29,733 nucleotides of DNA from Butyricicoccus_A sp964513445 (GCA_964513445.1 CAZEMM010000021.1:1-29733); one strand, 5' to 3'; counted from the first letter of the stretch, positions 1-8,023 are shown. Program-made: numbers and translations. The notes: generated by a model not told the origin, from the sequence alone.

Positions 1-9
1 AATATAACT

Positions 10-38
10 TTGGGGCCAGATTCTTCGTCTGACCCCAA
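10..38 (+). terminator. Probable terminator hairpin of an upstream gene
   Basis: The arms TTGGGGCCAGA and TCTGACCCCAA can pair, with one C/A mismatch and a 7-nt loop, and are followed by an A/T-rich stretch. There is no clean T-run. It probably ends a gene lying left of the window and insulates the rnr promoter. Confidence 0.45.
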
Positions 39-64
39 CATTTATTATAGAACCTCAAATTATA

Positions 65-93
65 TATGTTTTCTCCGCCGCATTTGGTATAAT
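65..93 (+). promoter_or_regulatory. Putative rnr promoter
   Basis: A perfect -10 box TATAAT lies at 88-93. The -35 position, 17 bp upstream at 65-70 (TATGTT), is weak. It lies about 47 bp upstream of the chosen rnr start. Confidence 0.5.
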
Positions 94-139
94 AGCAATG
101 GTATTTTACTCAATTTTACCCAGGTTGGAGGCGAGCGTT

Positions 140-2308
140 ATGACCGCTGAACACAGCAATATACCCACATCCCTGCACCAGACGCTGCTGGAGCTGACTG
201 AGCAGGCGTGTTCACTCGATGCGCTGATGCGCGCGCTGCGCGCGCGCGGTGTCCACATCAGCCGCAAGCAGGCGGTGCAGGCATTGGAGAAACTGACCGA
301 GAGCGGCGAACGACTGTGTGTACGCGGCGGCCGCTACGGCCCGCCGGAGGCGTTCGGCTATATATCCGGCACATTCTGCGCCAGCGGACGCGGCTTTGCC
401 TTCGTCAGCCCGCTGCATAAGGACGGCGAGGATGTCTTTATCCCGCCGCACCGCGGCGGCGGCGCATGGCACGGCGACCGCGTGCTTGTACAGCTGTCGC
501 AGTCCACGCGGCGCATCCGCGGGCGCGGCAATATCGAGCGCGAAAAGCGCGAGGGCGAGGTCGTGCGCATCCTGTCGCAGGCAAGCGGCGAGCTGACCGG
601 CGTCATCGACACGCGCGGCAAAATAACGATATTCCGCGCGCTGGGCGGCAAGCTGCCGGATATCGTCATCAGCAAGAAGCATATCGGCGAGGCCAAGCCG
701 GGCGACCGCGTGGCCGTGAAGGTATTATTCCGCGGCAACGACAAATATATGCCGCAGGGCATTGTCACGCGCGTATTCGGCCCCAATCAATCGCTGGATG
801 CCGCAGCCGCGTCCATCCTGTACGAAAACGGTATTTTTGCCGCGTTTCCGGAGGATGTGCTCGCGCAGGCGGACACGATCACGCCGTTTGTCACGGAGAG
901 GGACTGCGCCGGCAGGCTTGATCTGCGCGAGATGCAAATTTTCACCATTGACGGAGACACGTCCAAGGATTTTGACGACGCGGTCTCGCTGGAGCGTCTG
1001 CCGAACGGCTGCTTCCGGCTGGGCGTGCACATCGCGGACGTCTCGCATTATGTGACGCCGGATTCCCCGCTTGACCAGGAGGCATTCCGCCGCGGCACAT
1101 CGGTCTATTATGCCGATAAGGTCATCCCGATGCTGCCGGAAAAGCTGTCCAATGGCATCTGTTCGCTCAATCCCAACGTTGACCGTCTCGCCTTTACCGC
1201 GTTTGTCGAGCTGGATGCGGACGGCACGCGCCATGCCGCGACGTTCCACCATTCCGTCATCCGCTCGTGCGCACGGCTGACCTACAGCGGCGTCAACCGG
1301 CTGTTTGCGGGCGATGCGCAGGCGCAGGAGCAGCTGCGGGCGGTCGCGCAGACGCTGCACGCCATGAACACACTGGCACACGCGCTGCGCGATTTCCGGA
1401 TGCGGCGCGGCGCGCTCGAGCTGGATATCCCCGAGCCGGTCATTCTGTGCGGCGCGGGCGGGCGAGCGGTCGGCGTAGAACGGCGCGACCGCGGCGACGC
1501 GGAGCGGCTGATTGAGGAATTCATGCTGGTTGCAAACGAGGCGGTCGCACAGACGCTGTACAAGCAGCAGATGTCCGCCGTCTATCGCGTGCATGAGAAT
1601 CCCGATCCCGACAAGCTGCGCGCCTTTGCGCAGCAGGCTCGGCTGTTTGGTTATCGCCTGCGCGAAAAAGACCTGTCGGACACGCACGCCCTACAGGATA
1701 TACTGGACAAGGCGCGCAAGATTCCTGAACAGCAGGCGCTGCCGACCATGCTGCTGCGCGCGCTGGCCCGTGCGCGCTATGCGCCCGACTGTCTCGGTCA
1801 TTACGGCTTAGCCGCGCGCTATTACCTGCACTTTACCTCCCCCATCCGACGCTACCCCGACCTGGTCGTGCACCGCATGCTGACCCGCCTGCTGGCGGGC
1901 GAGCCGCATAACCGCGTGACAGCGGCGCTGTGCGAGGCGGCGGCGCTGCAATCCACCGAGCGCGAACAGGCAGCGGACACCGCCGAGCGCGACATTGAAA
2001 AGCTATACATGGCAGATTACCTGTCGCAGTTCATCGGCGATACGTTTGAGGGCATGATCTCCAGCATTACCAGCTTCGGCATCTATGTCCAGCTGGACAA
2101 TCTGATCGAGGGCATGGTGCGGCTGGACAGCATGAAAAACGACCGGTTTGAATTTGATCCGGAGCGCATCACGCTGCACGGCAAACGCACCGGCATCCAC
2201 TATCATCTTGGCATGCGCGTGCGCGTCAAGCTGGTCAACGCGTCGTGCGTCACCGGTTTGATCGACTTCGTGTTCCCGGAGGAGGGGGATGCTGCCACCG
2301 GCGACTGA
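140..2308 (+). CDS. rnr: Ribonuclease R (RNase II/RNB family exoribonuclease)
   Basis: This is a 3'-to-5' exoribonuclease that degrades structured RNA and takes part in RNA quality control in the cytoplasm. I start it at ATG 140 because GGAGG at 127-131 sits 8 nt upstream; an in-frame ATG at 98 has no such site and overlaps the promoter. The product is 722 aa, normal for the family. Visible domains are an N-terminal winged helix (about 10-70), cold-shock-like OB folds (about 75-230), the RNB catalytic core with the acidic motif TIDGDTSKDFDDA (near residues 269-281), and a C-terminal S1 domain (about 634-710, GMISSITSFGIYVQLDNL). The lysine-rich tail of some homologues is missing. In many Firmicutes rnr lies beside secG; here secG is 3 kb downstream, with other genes between. 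Confidence 0.95.
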   Translation: MTAEHSNIPTSLHQTLLELTEQACSLDALMRALRARGVHISRKQAVQALEKLTESGERLCVRGGRYGPPEAFGYISGTFCASGRGFAFVSPLHKDGEDVFIPPHRGGGAWHGDRVLVQLSQSTRRIRGRGNIEREKREGEVVRILSQASGELTGVIDTRGKITIFRALGGKLPDIVISKKHIGEAKPGDRVAVKVLFRGNDKYMPQGIVTRVFGPNQSLDAAAASILYENGIFAAFPEDVLAQADTITPFVTERDCAGRLDLREMQIFTIDGDTSKDFDDAVSLERLPNGCFRLGVHIADVSHYVTPDSPLDQEAFRRGTSVYYADKVIPMLPEKLSNGICSLNPNVDRLAFTAFVELDADGTRHAATFHHSVIRSCARLTYSGVNRLFAGDAQAQEQLRAVAQTLHAMNTLAHALRDFRMRRGALELDIPEPVILCGAGGRAVGVERRDRGDAERLIEEFMLVANEAVAQTLYKQQMSAVYRVHENPDPDKLRAFAQQARLFGYRLREKDLSDTHALQDILDKARKIPEQQALPTMLLRALARARYAPDCLGHYGLAARYYLHFTSPIRRYPDLVVHRMLTRLLAGEPHNRVTAALCEAAALQSTEREQAADTAERDIEKLYMADYLSQFIGDTFEGMISSITSFGIYVQLDNLIEGMVRLDSMKNDRFEFDPERITLHGKRTGIHYHLGMRVRVKLVNASCVTGLIDFVFPEEGDAATGD

Positions 2309-2325
2309 GACTGCATGGTGCAAGC

Positions 2326-2358
2326 AAAAGCAGGCGCCCGCATTGGACGCCTGCTTTT
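2326..2358. terminator. Bidirectional intrinsic terminator between rnr and the LCP gene
   Basis: A perfect 11-bp stem (AAAAGCAGGCG paired with CGCCTGCTTTT) has an 11-nt loop. T-runs in both orientations let it serve rnr on the + strand and the convergent LCP gene on the - strand. Confidence 0.9.
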
Positions 2359-2379
2359 CTATTATTCTGTATGCTTCTG

Positions 2380-3564
2380 TTATTCATCCGATTCCGCGGT
2401 CAAGTCAACATCGTCATAGATATAATCCTGCAAGTGCTGCGCCACCGTTTCATTGTTGAACGTGACGACCGACATGCCGGAATCCGTTGTGTCATACGCC
2501 CATTCTCCGTCGAGCGGCAGGCGCACATGCTCCATCTTCGGAATGCCATGCATCAGCGTGTACAGGCCCATATACCAGAAATCGCCCTTGCTCATCGATG
2601 AGGTGATATTCGGCATGACGCCGTGCACAAATTTGAGCATATTCTTCGGACTGCTCGTTGCCTGAGAGAATAACGCGTTGAGCATGACGGACTGACGCTC
2701 GGTACGTCCCCAGTCACCGCCCGTGTTGTACCGGATGCGTCCATATGCGACCGCCTGTACGCCGTTCATATGCTGCAGACCGCCGCTGGAATACTGCTCC
2801 GCATCGCTGCCGATATACTTGTTCAGCTCATCTACCTCATCGTCCGCAATCGTGACGTCGATGCCGCCGACGGAATCGACGATGGCTGCCATCTGCTCAA
2901 AATTGACCGTCATGTATTCCGTGACATGCAATCCGAAATTTTCATTGATCGTTTGCAGCGCGAGCTGTGCGCCGCCATACGCGTATGCATGCGTCAGCTT
3001 GGTCTCGCCGTGTCCCGGCACATCCACCAAACTGTCACGCATGAGCGAGATTGTCTTAATCTTATCGCGCGACGGGTCGACCACCAGCAGCATGATCGCA
3101 TCCGAGCGCGTGCCAGCTACGCTGCCGTCCTCCCGTGTATCCACACCAAACAGTGCGATCGTCATGATGCCGTGCTCGGTGTTGCGCATCAAGCTGCTCT
3201 CGTCGGTGTCGTCATATGTATAGCTGCTCAGGAACAGTGCGTTAACACCCAGCACGCCGACGACAATGCACGCGACGAGCAAGATCGCAAGCGTGATCAA
3301 AAACGGATGCCGCTTGTGTCTGCGCCGGCGCTTTTTTTTCGCGCTCGGCAAGGGTCCGGTGCTGTAATTGTCATATTCCTTCGTCTTTCGCGCGATCTGT
3401 TGCTTTGCGATCTTTTTCTTCGGCATGGGCGGCGGATTGCCGTCCTTATCATAATCAGCATAGGCTCGGCCGTACGCGTCGACCGGACGCCCCTTCTCGT
3501 CTACCGGCTGTCCATACTGATCGTAAAAAATCTTTGGCTCGTCATTGGTATGCTTTCGCTTCAC
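2380..3564 (-). CDS. LytR-CpsA-Psr (LCP) family cell-wall polymer ligase
   Basis: LCP proteins attach anionic polymers such as teichoic acids or capsule to peptidoglycan, on the outer face of the membrane. I choose the GTG at 3564 as start (394 aa). GGAGGGG lies 8 nt upstream, and a good promoter at 3669-3697 would start transcription near 3662. That leaves the in-frame ATG at 3654 almost leaderless and without a Shine-Dalgarno site. From this start the protein has a long charged cytoplasmic tail carrying degenerate YGxPVD/GRPVD repeats (about residues 12-45), a basic stretch, one membrane helix (about 87-114), then the LCP domain with GVDTRED, GTRSDAIML and SLMRDSLV. The arginines and aspartates of these motifs bind the polyprenyl-pyrophosphate substrate in known family members. 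The exact polymer cannot be told. Confidence 0.9.
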   Translation of the reverse strand: MKRKHTNDEPKIFYDQYGQPVDEKGRPVDAYGRAYADYDKDGNPPPMPKKKIAKQQIARKTKEYDNYSTGPLPSAKKKRRRRHKRHPFLITLAILLVACIVVGVLGVNALFLSSYTYDDTDESSLMRNTEHGIMTIALFGVDTREDGSVAGTRSDAIMLLVVDPSRDKIKTISLMRDSLVDVPGHGETKLTHAYAYGGAQLALQTINENFGLHVTEYMTVNFEQMAAIVDSVGGIDVTIADDEVDELNKYIGSDAEQYSSGGLQHMNGVQAVAYGRIRYNTGGDWGRTERQSVMLNALFSQATSSPKNMLKFVHGVMPNITSSMSKGDFWYMGLYTLMHGIPKMEHVRLPLDGEWAYDTTDSGMSVVTFNNETVAQHLQDYIYDDVDLTAESDE

Positions 3565-3668
3565 AGATTTTTCCCCTCCATCGCATGTTTGAATGTGCGC
3601 TGTATCCGCCTGTGATGACGGCACAGAATGCGGCATGCGCTGCCTTTTATTCATAACAATATAATTGT

Positions 3669-3697
3669 ATCATACACGGCTATGCCGCCAGATGCAA
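3669..3697 (-). promoter_or_regulatory. Promoter of the LCP gene
   Basis: Read on the - strand, TTGCAT (3692-3697), a 17-bp spacer and TATGAT (3669-3674). It decides the start codon of the LCP gene and implies a leader of about 100 nt. Confidence 0.7.
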
Positions 3698-3750
3698 CCA
3701 CATCGCTGGATTTTTCTTGAAAAATTCACAAATGCTTCCAGTTTTTCGCA

Positions 3751-3779
3751 TTGTAATTGCAAAAAAAATCCCGTATAAT
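3751..3779 (+). promoter_or_regulatory. Promoter of the nucleotidyltransferase operon
   Basis: TTGTAA (3751-3756), a 17-bp A-rich spacer and a perfect TATAAT (3774-3779). It is divergent from the LCP promoter. Confidence 0.75.
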
Positions 3780-3821
3780 AAGAATATTACACAAAGCTGT
3801 CAAACAGAGGGAGGAATTACT

Positions 3822-4718
3822 ATGGCAAACCCGGTATTGGTCGTAATGGCGGCCGGTATGGGCTCGCGTTACGGCGGACTGAAGCAGATCGACCCGGTCG
3901 GGCCGAACGGCCAGATCATCATGAATTATTCCATTTATGACGCGTGGAAAGCAGGCTTCCGGCGCGTTGTGTTTATCATAAAGGAAGAGTTATTAGACGC
4001 GTTTCGCGCCTGCGTCGGAGACGCGGCGGAAAAGCTGATGCAGGTGGATTACGTCTTTCAGGACATGAAGACCATTCCGGCGGGCTGCAGCGTGCCGGAA
4101 AGCCGCGTCAAGCCTCTGGGAACCGGTCATGCGGTATACTGCGTGCGCGGCGCGGTGAATGAGCCGTTCGCCGTCATCAACGCGGATGATTTTTACGGCG
4201 CGCAGTCGTTTTGCTGTCTGTACGACTATCTCTCACACGCGGCGGATGACGACAAATACCGCTACTGCATGGTGGGCTACCGCATCGAAAACACACTGAC
4301 GGAAAACGGTACGGTCTCGCGCGGCGTCTGCACGGCGGACGAAAACGGTTTTTTGACGGATATTGTCGAGCGCACCAAAATTTCGCGCGGCGCAGACGGC
4401 GTCATCTCCGACCCGGAGGCGGGCGTCATCCCGAAGGGCACGCTGGTATCCATGAACATGTGGGGCTTTACCCCGTCGTTTTTGGACGCGCTGGAGCAGG
4501 GCATGACCGCCTTTTTGCAGCAGGAGCTGCCGAATAAACCGACCGCGGAATACTATCTTCCGTTTGCCGTCGACCATCTGATTCAGACCGGCCACGCAAC
4601 CGCAGCGGTGCTGCAAACCGATGCGAAATGGTACGGCGTTACATACAAAGAGGACAAGCCGGTGGTTGTCGAGGCGCTGCGCCGCATGACCGAAGCCGGC
4701 CTGTATCCCGCGAAGTGA
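3822..4718 (+). CDS. Sugar-phosphate nucleotidyltransferase-like protein (NTP_transferase family)
   Basis: A cytoplasmic enzyme of the fold that makes NDP-sugars from a sugar phosphate and an NTP. ATG 3822 is used because GAGGGAGGA precedes it at normal spacing and the promoter -10 ends at 3779; the longer reading frame from 3717 would begin upstream of the promoter. The 298-aa product begins with the signature MAAGMGSRYGGLKQ (residues 9-22), where the G-rich loop and K21 contact the nucleotide, and has a metal-binding style VINADDFYG motif (118-126). Substrate is not predictable. It could be a UTP- or CTP-dependent enzyme for surface polysaccharide. The neighbouring LCP gene gives weak support for a role in the cell envelope. 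The next gene follows after 11 nt and is probably cotranscribed. Confidence 0.85.
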   Translation: MANPVLVVMAAGMGSRYGGLKQIDPVGPNGQIIMNYSIYDAWKAGFRRVVFIIKEELLDAFRACVGDAAEKLMQVDYVFQDMKTIPAGCSVPESRVKPLGTGHAVYCVRGAVNEPFAVINADDFYGAQSFCCLYDYLSHAADDDKYRYCMVGYRIENTLTENGTVSRGVCTADENGFLTDIVERTKISRGADGVISDPEAGVIPKGTLVSMNMWGFTPSFLDALEQGMTAFLQQELPNKPTAEYYLPFAVDHLIQTGHATAAVLQTDAKWYGVTYKEDKPVVVEALRRMTEAGLYPAK

Positions 4719-4729
4719 GAGGTGTACAT

Positions 4730-5263
4730 ATGGATTTTGATACTCGAGCCGCCGCGTATCTGGAGGCGTTCCAGGCTGACATGAAGCAAAATTTCCGTCT
4801 GTTTCAAAACGCGGAATATATTGACCGCCGTTTCCCGCTGTACGCGATGTATGAATACGAGGACACTGCGACGCTCATTATGAAAAACGGCAAATCTGTC
4901 CGTTCCTATGAATTCTGCTATTTTGACGTGTGTGCGCAGCTGGACGAGACGGCGATCAAGCAATATATCAATGTGCTGGAGGACATGGCGGCGCGCTATG
5001 TGCCGTGGAGCGAGCCGTCGCACGGCTACACCATGCTGAGTATGGTTGTGCTGACCGACGGCCTGCCGCAAAATGCGCTGCTCAAGCTCGTCCGCCGCTA
5101 TAAGCACGAGGAACGGCGCAGACGTCCAGAGGACGGCTACGGCTGGTGCAGCTGCCGGCTGTGCATTGTGGATCTGTCCACCGGCTCCTATGTGTGCAAC
5201 TCACACGGCAAAGAACTGGGCAACCGCGTCCGGCTGACGACAAAAAAAGTCTCAGCCCGGTGA
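4730..5263 (+). CDS. Conserved-looking protein of unknown function
   Basis: I do not recognise the family. The ATG at 4730 follows AGAGGTG at good spacing and lies 11 nt after the nucleotidyltransferase stop, so the two are probably one operon. The 177-aa protein has no signal peptide or membrane helix. It looks like a compact alpha/beta cytoplasmic protein with many aromatic residues, a basic EERRRRPED segment near residue 125, and a Trp/Cys-rich patch GYGWCSCRLCIVDL (about 132-145) with three cysteines. The cysteines could bind a metal but do not form a clear CxxC pair set. Its partner suggests an accessory role to the nucleotidyltransferase, which is inference only. Confidence 0.75.
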   Translation: MDFDTRAAAYLEAFQADMKQNFRLFQNAEYIDRRFPLYAMYEYEDTATLIMKNGKSVRSYEFCYFDVCAQLDETAIKQYINVLEDMAARYVPWSEPSHGYTMLSMVVLTDGLPQNALLKLVRRYKHEERRRRPEDGYGWCSCRLCIVDLSTGSYVCNSHGKELGNRVRLTTKKVSAR

Positions 5264-5271
5264 ACAATCCC

Positions 5272-5300
5272 TTGAAATCCCCCTGCATCTGTGATATGAT
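5272..5300 (+). promoter_or_regulatory. Promoter of secG
   Basis: TTGAAA (5272-5277), 17-bp spacer, TATGAT (5295-5300). The predicted leader to secG is about 80 nt. Confidence 0.8.
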
Positions 5301-5385
5301 GTGTTCGATATTCCTATTCTGACAAACATGCGGACGAGCTGTGCGCCGCTGTGTCTTTTCAATTATTCGGAGGTTGATTTTTCCC

Positions 5386-5619
5386 ATGATCGTCACTGTT
5401 TTATCTGTTATTCAGGTTATCGCATGCCTGTTCCTGATCGTTACGATTCTGCTTCAGAAGGCGCCGAATCAGGGCTTATCCGGCGCAATCGGCGGCAGCC
5501 AGGAAACCTTTTTCGGCCAGAACAAGGCCACGGGTATCGAAGCGCTGCTCGGCAATCTGACCAAGATTTTCGCGGTTATTTTTGTCATCGATGCGTTCCT
5601 TTTGGTTCTGCTGGGCTAA
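5386..5619 (+). CDS. secG: Preprotein translocase subunit SecG
   Basis: SecG is the small non-essential subunit of the SecYEG channel that exports unfolded proteins. The 77-aa product has the usual layout. An N-terminal membrane helix (about 2-22) is followed by the family motif LLQKAPNQGLSGAIGG with a glycine-rich cytoplasmic loop ending FFGQNKATG, then a second helix (about 53-76). ATG 5386 is chosen because the protein starts with the helix as in homologues. The Shine-Dalgarno GGAGG at 5369-5373 is rather far (12 nt), which may lower translation. A longer frame from 5341 would add a non-family extension. It has its own promoter and is followed by an intrinsic terminator. Confidence 0.95.
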   Translation: MIVTVLSVIQVIACLFLIVTILLQKAPNQGLSGAIGGSQETFFGQNKATGIEALLGNLTKIFAVIFVIDAFLLVLLG

Positions 5620-5631
5620 CTGAAAAAAGGG

Positions 5632-5660
5632 CGGGTGGAACGGTTCCATCCGCTTTTTGT
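5632..5660 (+). terminator. Intrinsic terminator after secG
   Basis: GCGGGTGGAAC can pair with GTTCCATCCGC (one G-T wobble) over a very short loop, with flanking A-run and CTTTTTG. The next gene begins only 16 nt later, so some readthrough into it is likely. Confidence 0.75.
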
Positions 5661-5675
5661 TTGGAGGTACTTGAT

Positions 5676-5975
5676 ATGAAAACGTGTATGATAGTTTTTC
5701 TGATCGGTTTTTTACTTTTCGGCGGCATCGGCCTGTTCTTCCGCCTGTCGCACGACTGGAGCTCGCTCACGGTCGAGACGAGCAAGCTGAGCGACGACTC
5801 GATCGCCAAGCGCGACGGACGCGCCATGCAGCTGACACACCGCGAGGCGCCGTCGGAGGAGGCGCTCGCCGCCGCCAAGAAAAAAGCAGACAGCCGGTTC
5901 CGCAGCCAGCTGCTGTTTTCCATACTGTCCATGCTGTGTCTGGTCGGCGCCGTCGTGTGCGGCGCGCTGATGTGA
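5676..5975 (+). CDS. Small two-helix membrane protein, unknown function
   Basis: A 99-aa protein starting at ATG 5676 with GGAGG 8 nt upstream. An N-terminal hydrophobic helix (about 4-22) is followed by a charged segment of about 45 residues containing RLSHDW and an Ala/Lys-rich helix (EALAAAKKKADSRFRSQ), and then a second helix (about 78-98). Both ends are thus membrane-embedded with a soluble hairpin between. No recognised domain. It sits just after the secG terminator and may be expressed by readthrough from the secG promoter. Confidence 0.75.
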   Translation: MKTCMIVFLIGFLLFGGIGLFFRLSHDWSSLTVETSKLSDDSIAKRDGRAMQLTHREAPSEEALAAAKKKADSRFRSQLLFSILSMLCLVGAVVCGALM

Positions 5976-5985
5976 CAGGCAAACA

Positions 5986-6029
5986 AAAACGCTCCGGTCT
6001 CCCGTTTCGTACGGGATCGGGGCGTTTTA
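5986..6029. terminator. Bidirectional terminator
   Basis: A long imperfect stem of about 18 bp (AAAACGCTCCGG... with ...CGGGGCGTTTT) around a TTCG loop, flanked by A and T runs. It overlaps the stop codon of the convergent tadA-ASCH gene at 6027-6029 and serves both sides. Confidence 0.85.
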
Positions 6030-6845
6030 GTCCTCCATTTTTGCAAGCTCAATGCCCAGCGCGCCATATTTCCGCTGTTTCTCCGCCGGGTAATACCGCT
6101 CCATATCCGCGCCGGTCGGGTGCGCATCCGGCGCAAAGCCGCAAAGCGCCGGCGGCAGCACGGCAAACAGCGCGTCAAACGACGCAAACCGATGCAGCTG
6201 CACGACGCGTGTGCGCAGCGTCTGTGTCCGCTGCTCCATATTGGTAAATACAATCGTATCTCCCACGCGCACCTGCTGCCGTTTGGGGTCGTTCAGCCGC
6301 AGCTCAATGCGCTTGCTGCCCTCCGCGATTTTTGCAAACGGGTCGTCGCCGAGCTTCATGTGGTGCACACGCGGCTGTCCGGCGCGCGCCTCGCGCCGTT
6401 TGTCCCGCAGCGACTGAAAAAATTTCGACAGCTGCGCCGCGCAGGCATCGCGCAGCACACCGCGCACCACCTCCGGCCGGTGATTAAAGCCGGCCTGAAA
6501 CAGATTGATTTTGCTGCCGCAGCAGCCCGCCTTCTCGTCCTCCGTGCCGTAGCAGACGGTTTGGATGCGCGCGTTGATGATCGCGCCCGCGCACATCGGA
6601 CATGGCTCCAGCGTCACATACAGCGTACAGCGGTGCAGCCGCCAACCGCCCAGCTGTTCACACGCCTGTGCGATCGCCTCAAGCTCCGCATGCGACAGGG
6701 CGGTCTTTTTCGCTTCGCGCCTGTTACGGCCGCGTCCGACGATCTCGCCGTCACACACGATGACGCAGCCGACCGGCACCTCGCCCTCTTCCGCGGACTG
6801 CGCCGCAAGCCGCAGTGCCTCACGCATATAGCGTTCATGCTCCAT
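6027..6845 (-). CDS. tadA: tRNA adenosine deaminase TadA fused to an ASCH domain
   Basis: TadA converts adenosine 34 to inosine in tRNA-Arg(ACG). The first 155 residues are a full TadA, with the catalytic HAE at 52-54 (zinc histidine and proton-shuttling glutamate) and the second zinc site PCPMC at 81-85, plus the family C-terminal helix QLSKFFQSLRDKRR. After a short basic linker, a second domain begins at about 160 (VHHMKLGDDPFAKIAEGSK, then IELRLNDPKRQQVRVGDTIVF) and runs to 272. This matches ASCH domains, which adopt a PUA-like RNA-binding fold. Ordinary TadA is about 150-170 aa, so the fusion is the odd feature. The joint reading frame has no stop. It overlaps the end of the CPBP protease gene by 11 nt and is translationally coupled to it. 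Confidence 0.9.
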   Translation of the reverse strand: MEHERYMREALRLAAQSAEEGEVPVGCVIVCDGEIVGRGRNRREAKKTALSHAELEAIAQACEQLGGWRLHRCTLYVTLEPCPMCAGAIINARIQTVCYGTEDEKAGCCGSKINLFQAGFNHRPEVVRGVLRDACAAQLSKFFQSLRDKRREARAGQPRVHHMKLGDDPFAKIAEGSKRIELRLNDPKRQQVRVGDTIVFTNMEQRTQTLRTRVVQLHRFASFDALFAVLPPALCGFAPDAHPTGADMERYYPAEKQRKYGALGIELAKMED

Positions 6846-7776
6846 AGTATACCTCTAATCCGCGCGCGGTAAAATACACAACGGACAGCAGCAGCACGAT
6901 GACCGGTATGCTGCACACCGCAGCGCGCGCCATTCCGTCCGGCTTTAATTCGCCCTGTGGCGCAGGCAGCGCGTCGCGCAGACGCTGCCACCCAATGCGG
7001 CTCAGCAGCACGAGCGACAGGACGCCGAGCGCAAGCTCGACCACACTGACCGCGCTGTTTACCATCGAACCGACCGGCCCGTCAAATTGCTCCCATGTGT
7101 AATTGACCAGCACATATGTGCCGTTGACCAAAAAATGCGCCAGCATGGACGGCAGCAGCGAGCCATAGCGCATGCGCACATAGCCGCCGATGATGCCAAA
7201 GCCAAAGGCCAGCGGCAGCACCTCAATGCTGTAGTGCGCCATCCAAAATACCAACGCGGTCAGCATGGTCGCGCCCCACGCGCCCATGCTGGGCGTCATC
7301 AGCCGCAGATACAGGCCGCGATAGCACAGCTCCTCCACCACTGGCGGCAGGATCGCAACCGAAACAATTTGCAGCAGCAGCGCCGCCGCGCTCGTCGGTA
7401 CGACGTATGCGCTGACCGGCTCGGTCAGGCCAATGCCGTTTAAGCCCAGCTCCATCAGGCCGGCAAGCCACCCGGCGGCATAGGACCAGCCCGCCGTGAC
7501 GGCAGCCGTCAGCAGATAGACGCGCAGCGGCGGCCGTCCGCCGCCAAACAGGTCGCCCAGCGTCAGCCCGCTCCATTTCATGCCAACCATCACCGGCACG
7601 CCGAAGATCAGCAGATACAGCACGATCTCATACAATTCATCCGCCGCGCTGCCCGCAGGGAACTTCGGTATCCGGTTCATCACCGGAACAAGGGCGTAAT
7701 TGATGAGAATGCTCAGCAGCTCCAGACATGCTACCATCGCCGCGGCGCGGCGGATTTGTTTTGTTTGCTGCCGCAT
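6835..7776 (-). CDS. CPBP family intramembrane metalloprotease
   Basis: The family (CAAX protease / bacteriocin-processing, Abi) comprises polytopic membrane proteins that cleave within or near the membrane. The start is ATG 7776, preceded by GGGAGGTG; the longer frame to 7812 begins inside the promoter. The product is 313 aa with about eight hydrophobic segments. The three family motifs are present: EELCYRG (E148, E149, R153), FWMAH (F177, H181) and HFLVN (H214, N218), so it is predicted active. Substrate is unknown. In other bacteria such proteins process peptides or give self-immunity to them. Four microprotein genes lie just upstream on the same strand, behind a terminator, which makes them a candidate but unproven substrate. 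Confidence 0.88.
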   Translation of the reverse strand: MRQQTKQIRRAAAMVACLELLSILINYALVPVMNRIPKFPAGSAADELYEIVLYLLIFGVPVMVGMKWSGLTLGDLFGGGRPPLRVYLLTAAVTAGWSYAAGWLAGLMELGLNGIGLTEPVSAYVVPTSAAALLLQIVSVAILPPVVEELCYRGLYLRLMTPSMGAWGATMLTALVFWMAHYSIEVLPLAFGFGIIGGYVRMRYGSLLPSMLAHFLVNGTYVLVNYTWEQFDGPVGSMVNSAVSVVELALGVLSLVLLSRIGWQRLRDALPAPQGELKPDGMARAAVCSIPVIVLLLSVVYFTARGLEVYYGA

Positions 7777-7807
7777 AGCCGGACACCTCCCTTTGTCAAT
7801 TTGTCTT

Positions 7808-7836
7808 ATCATATCACATCATTGCTTATTTTTCCA
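7808..7836 (-). promoter_or_regulatory. Promoter of the CPBP-tadA operon
   Basis: Read on the - strand: TGGAAA (7831-7836), 17-bp spacer, TATGAT (7808-7813) with an extended -10 TG one base upstream. It lies between the microprotein terminator and the CPBP start. Confidence 0.7.
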
Positions 7837-7844
7837 CAAAAATG

Positions 7845-7881
7845 CAAAAAAGGCAGCGTTCCGGAAATCCGAAACGCTGCC
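7845..7881 (-). terminator. Strong intrinsic terminator of the microprotein operon
   Basis: On the - strand, GGCAGCGTT (arm 7873-7881) pairs perfectly with AACGCTGCC (arm 7852-7860). The inner TCGGA/TCCGG adds further pairing, and seven T follow (7845-7851). It closes the four-gene unit that starts at 8715. Confidence 0.92.
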
Positions 7882-7900
7882 CGTCAACGCTGTCTTTCAG

Positions 7901-8023
7901 CTATCGTTTTGAGGGGTTGTGTCGTTCGTCCGCGTGATGCCTGCGCATCACACGATCCAAATGCTCAAGCTCCAGCTGCATGCGCCGTGCTCGAACCAAT
8001 TCCCCGAATAAACCTTTACTCAT
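7901..8023 (-). CDS. Microprotein 4 of the tandem array (40 aa)
   Basis: ATG 8023 has GGAGG 7 nt upstream; stop TAG at 7901-7903. The product begins MSKGLFGELVRARRMQLELE and ends with a basic, His-rich tail (RRHH...NPSKR). It keeps the array motif: an aromatic residue near position 6, then L-V-x-A-R-x-M-x-L, then a (D/E)RV...RR block. It is longer than its three relatives because of the C-terminal extension. No Cys, no membrane helix and no double-glycine leader are seen. An amphipathic helix is predicted for residues 5-28 by eye. Function unknown. Confidence 0.8.
   Translation of the reverse strand: MSKGLFGELVRARRMQLELEHLDRVMRRHHADERHNPSKR

Noticed and set aside
725..1687. 320-codon open frame on the - strand inside rnr
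   Set aside because: Antisense shadow of the RNB catalytic domain; composition is Arg-rich and no start signal is present.
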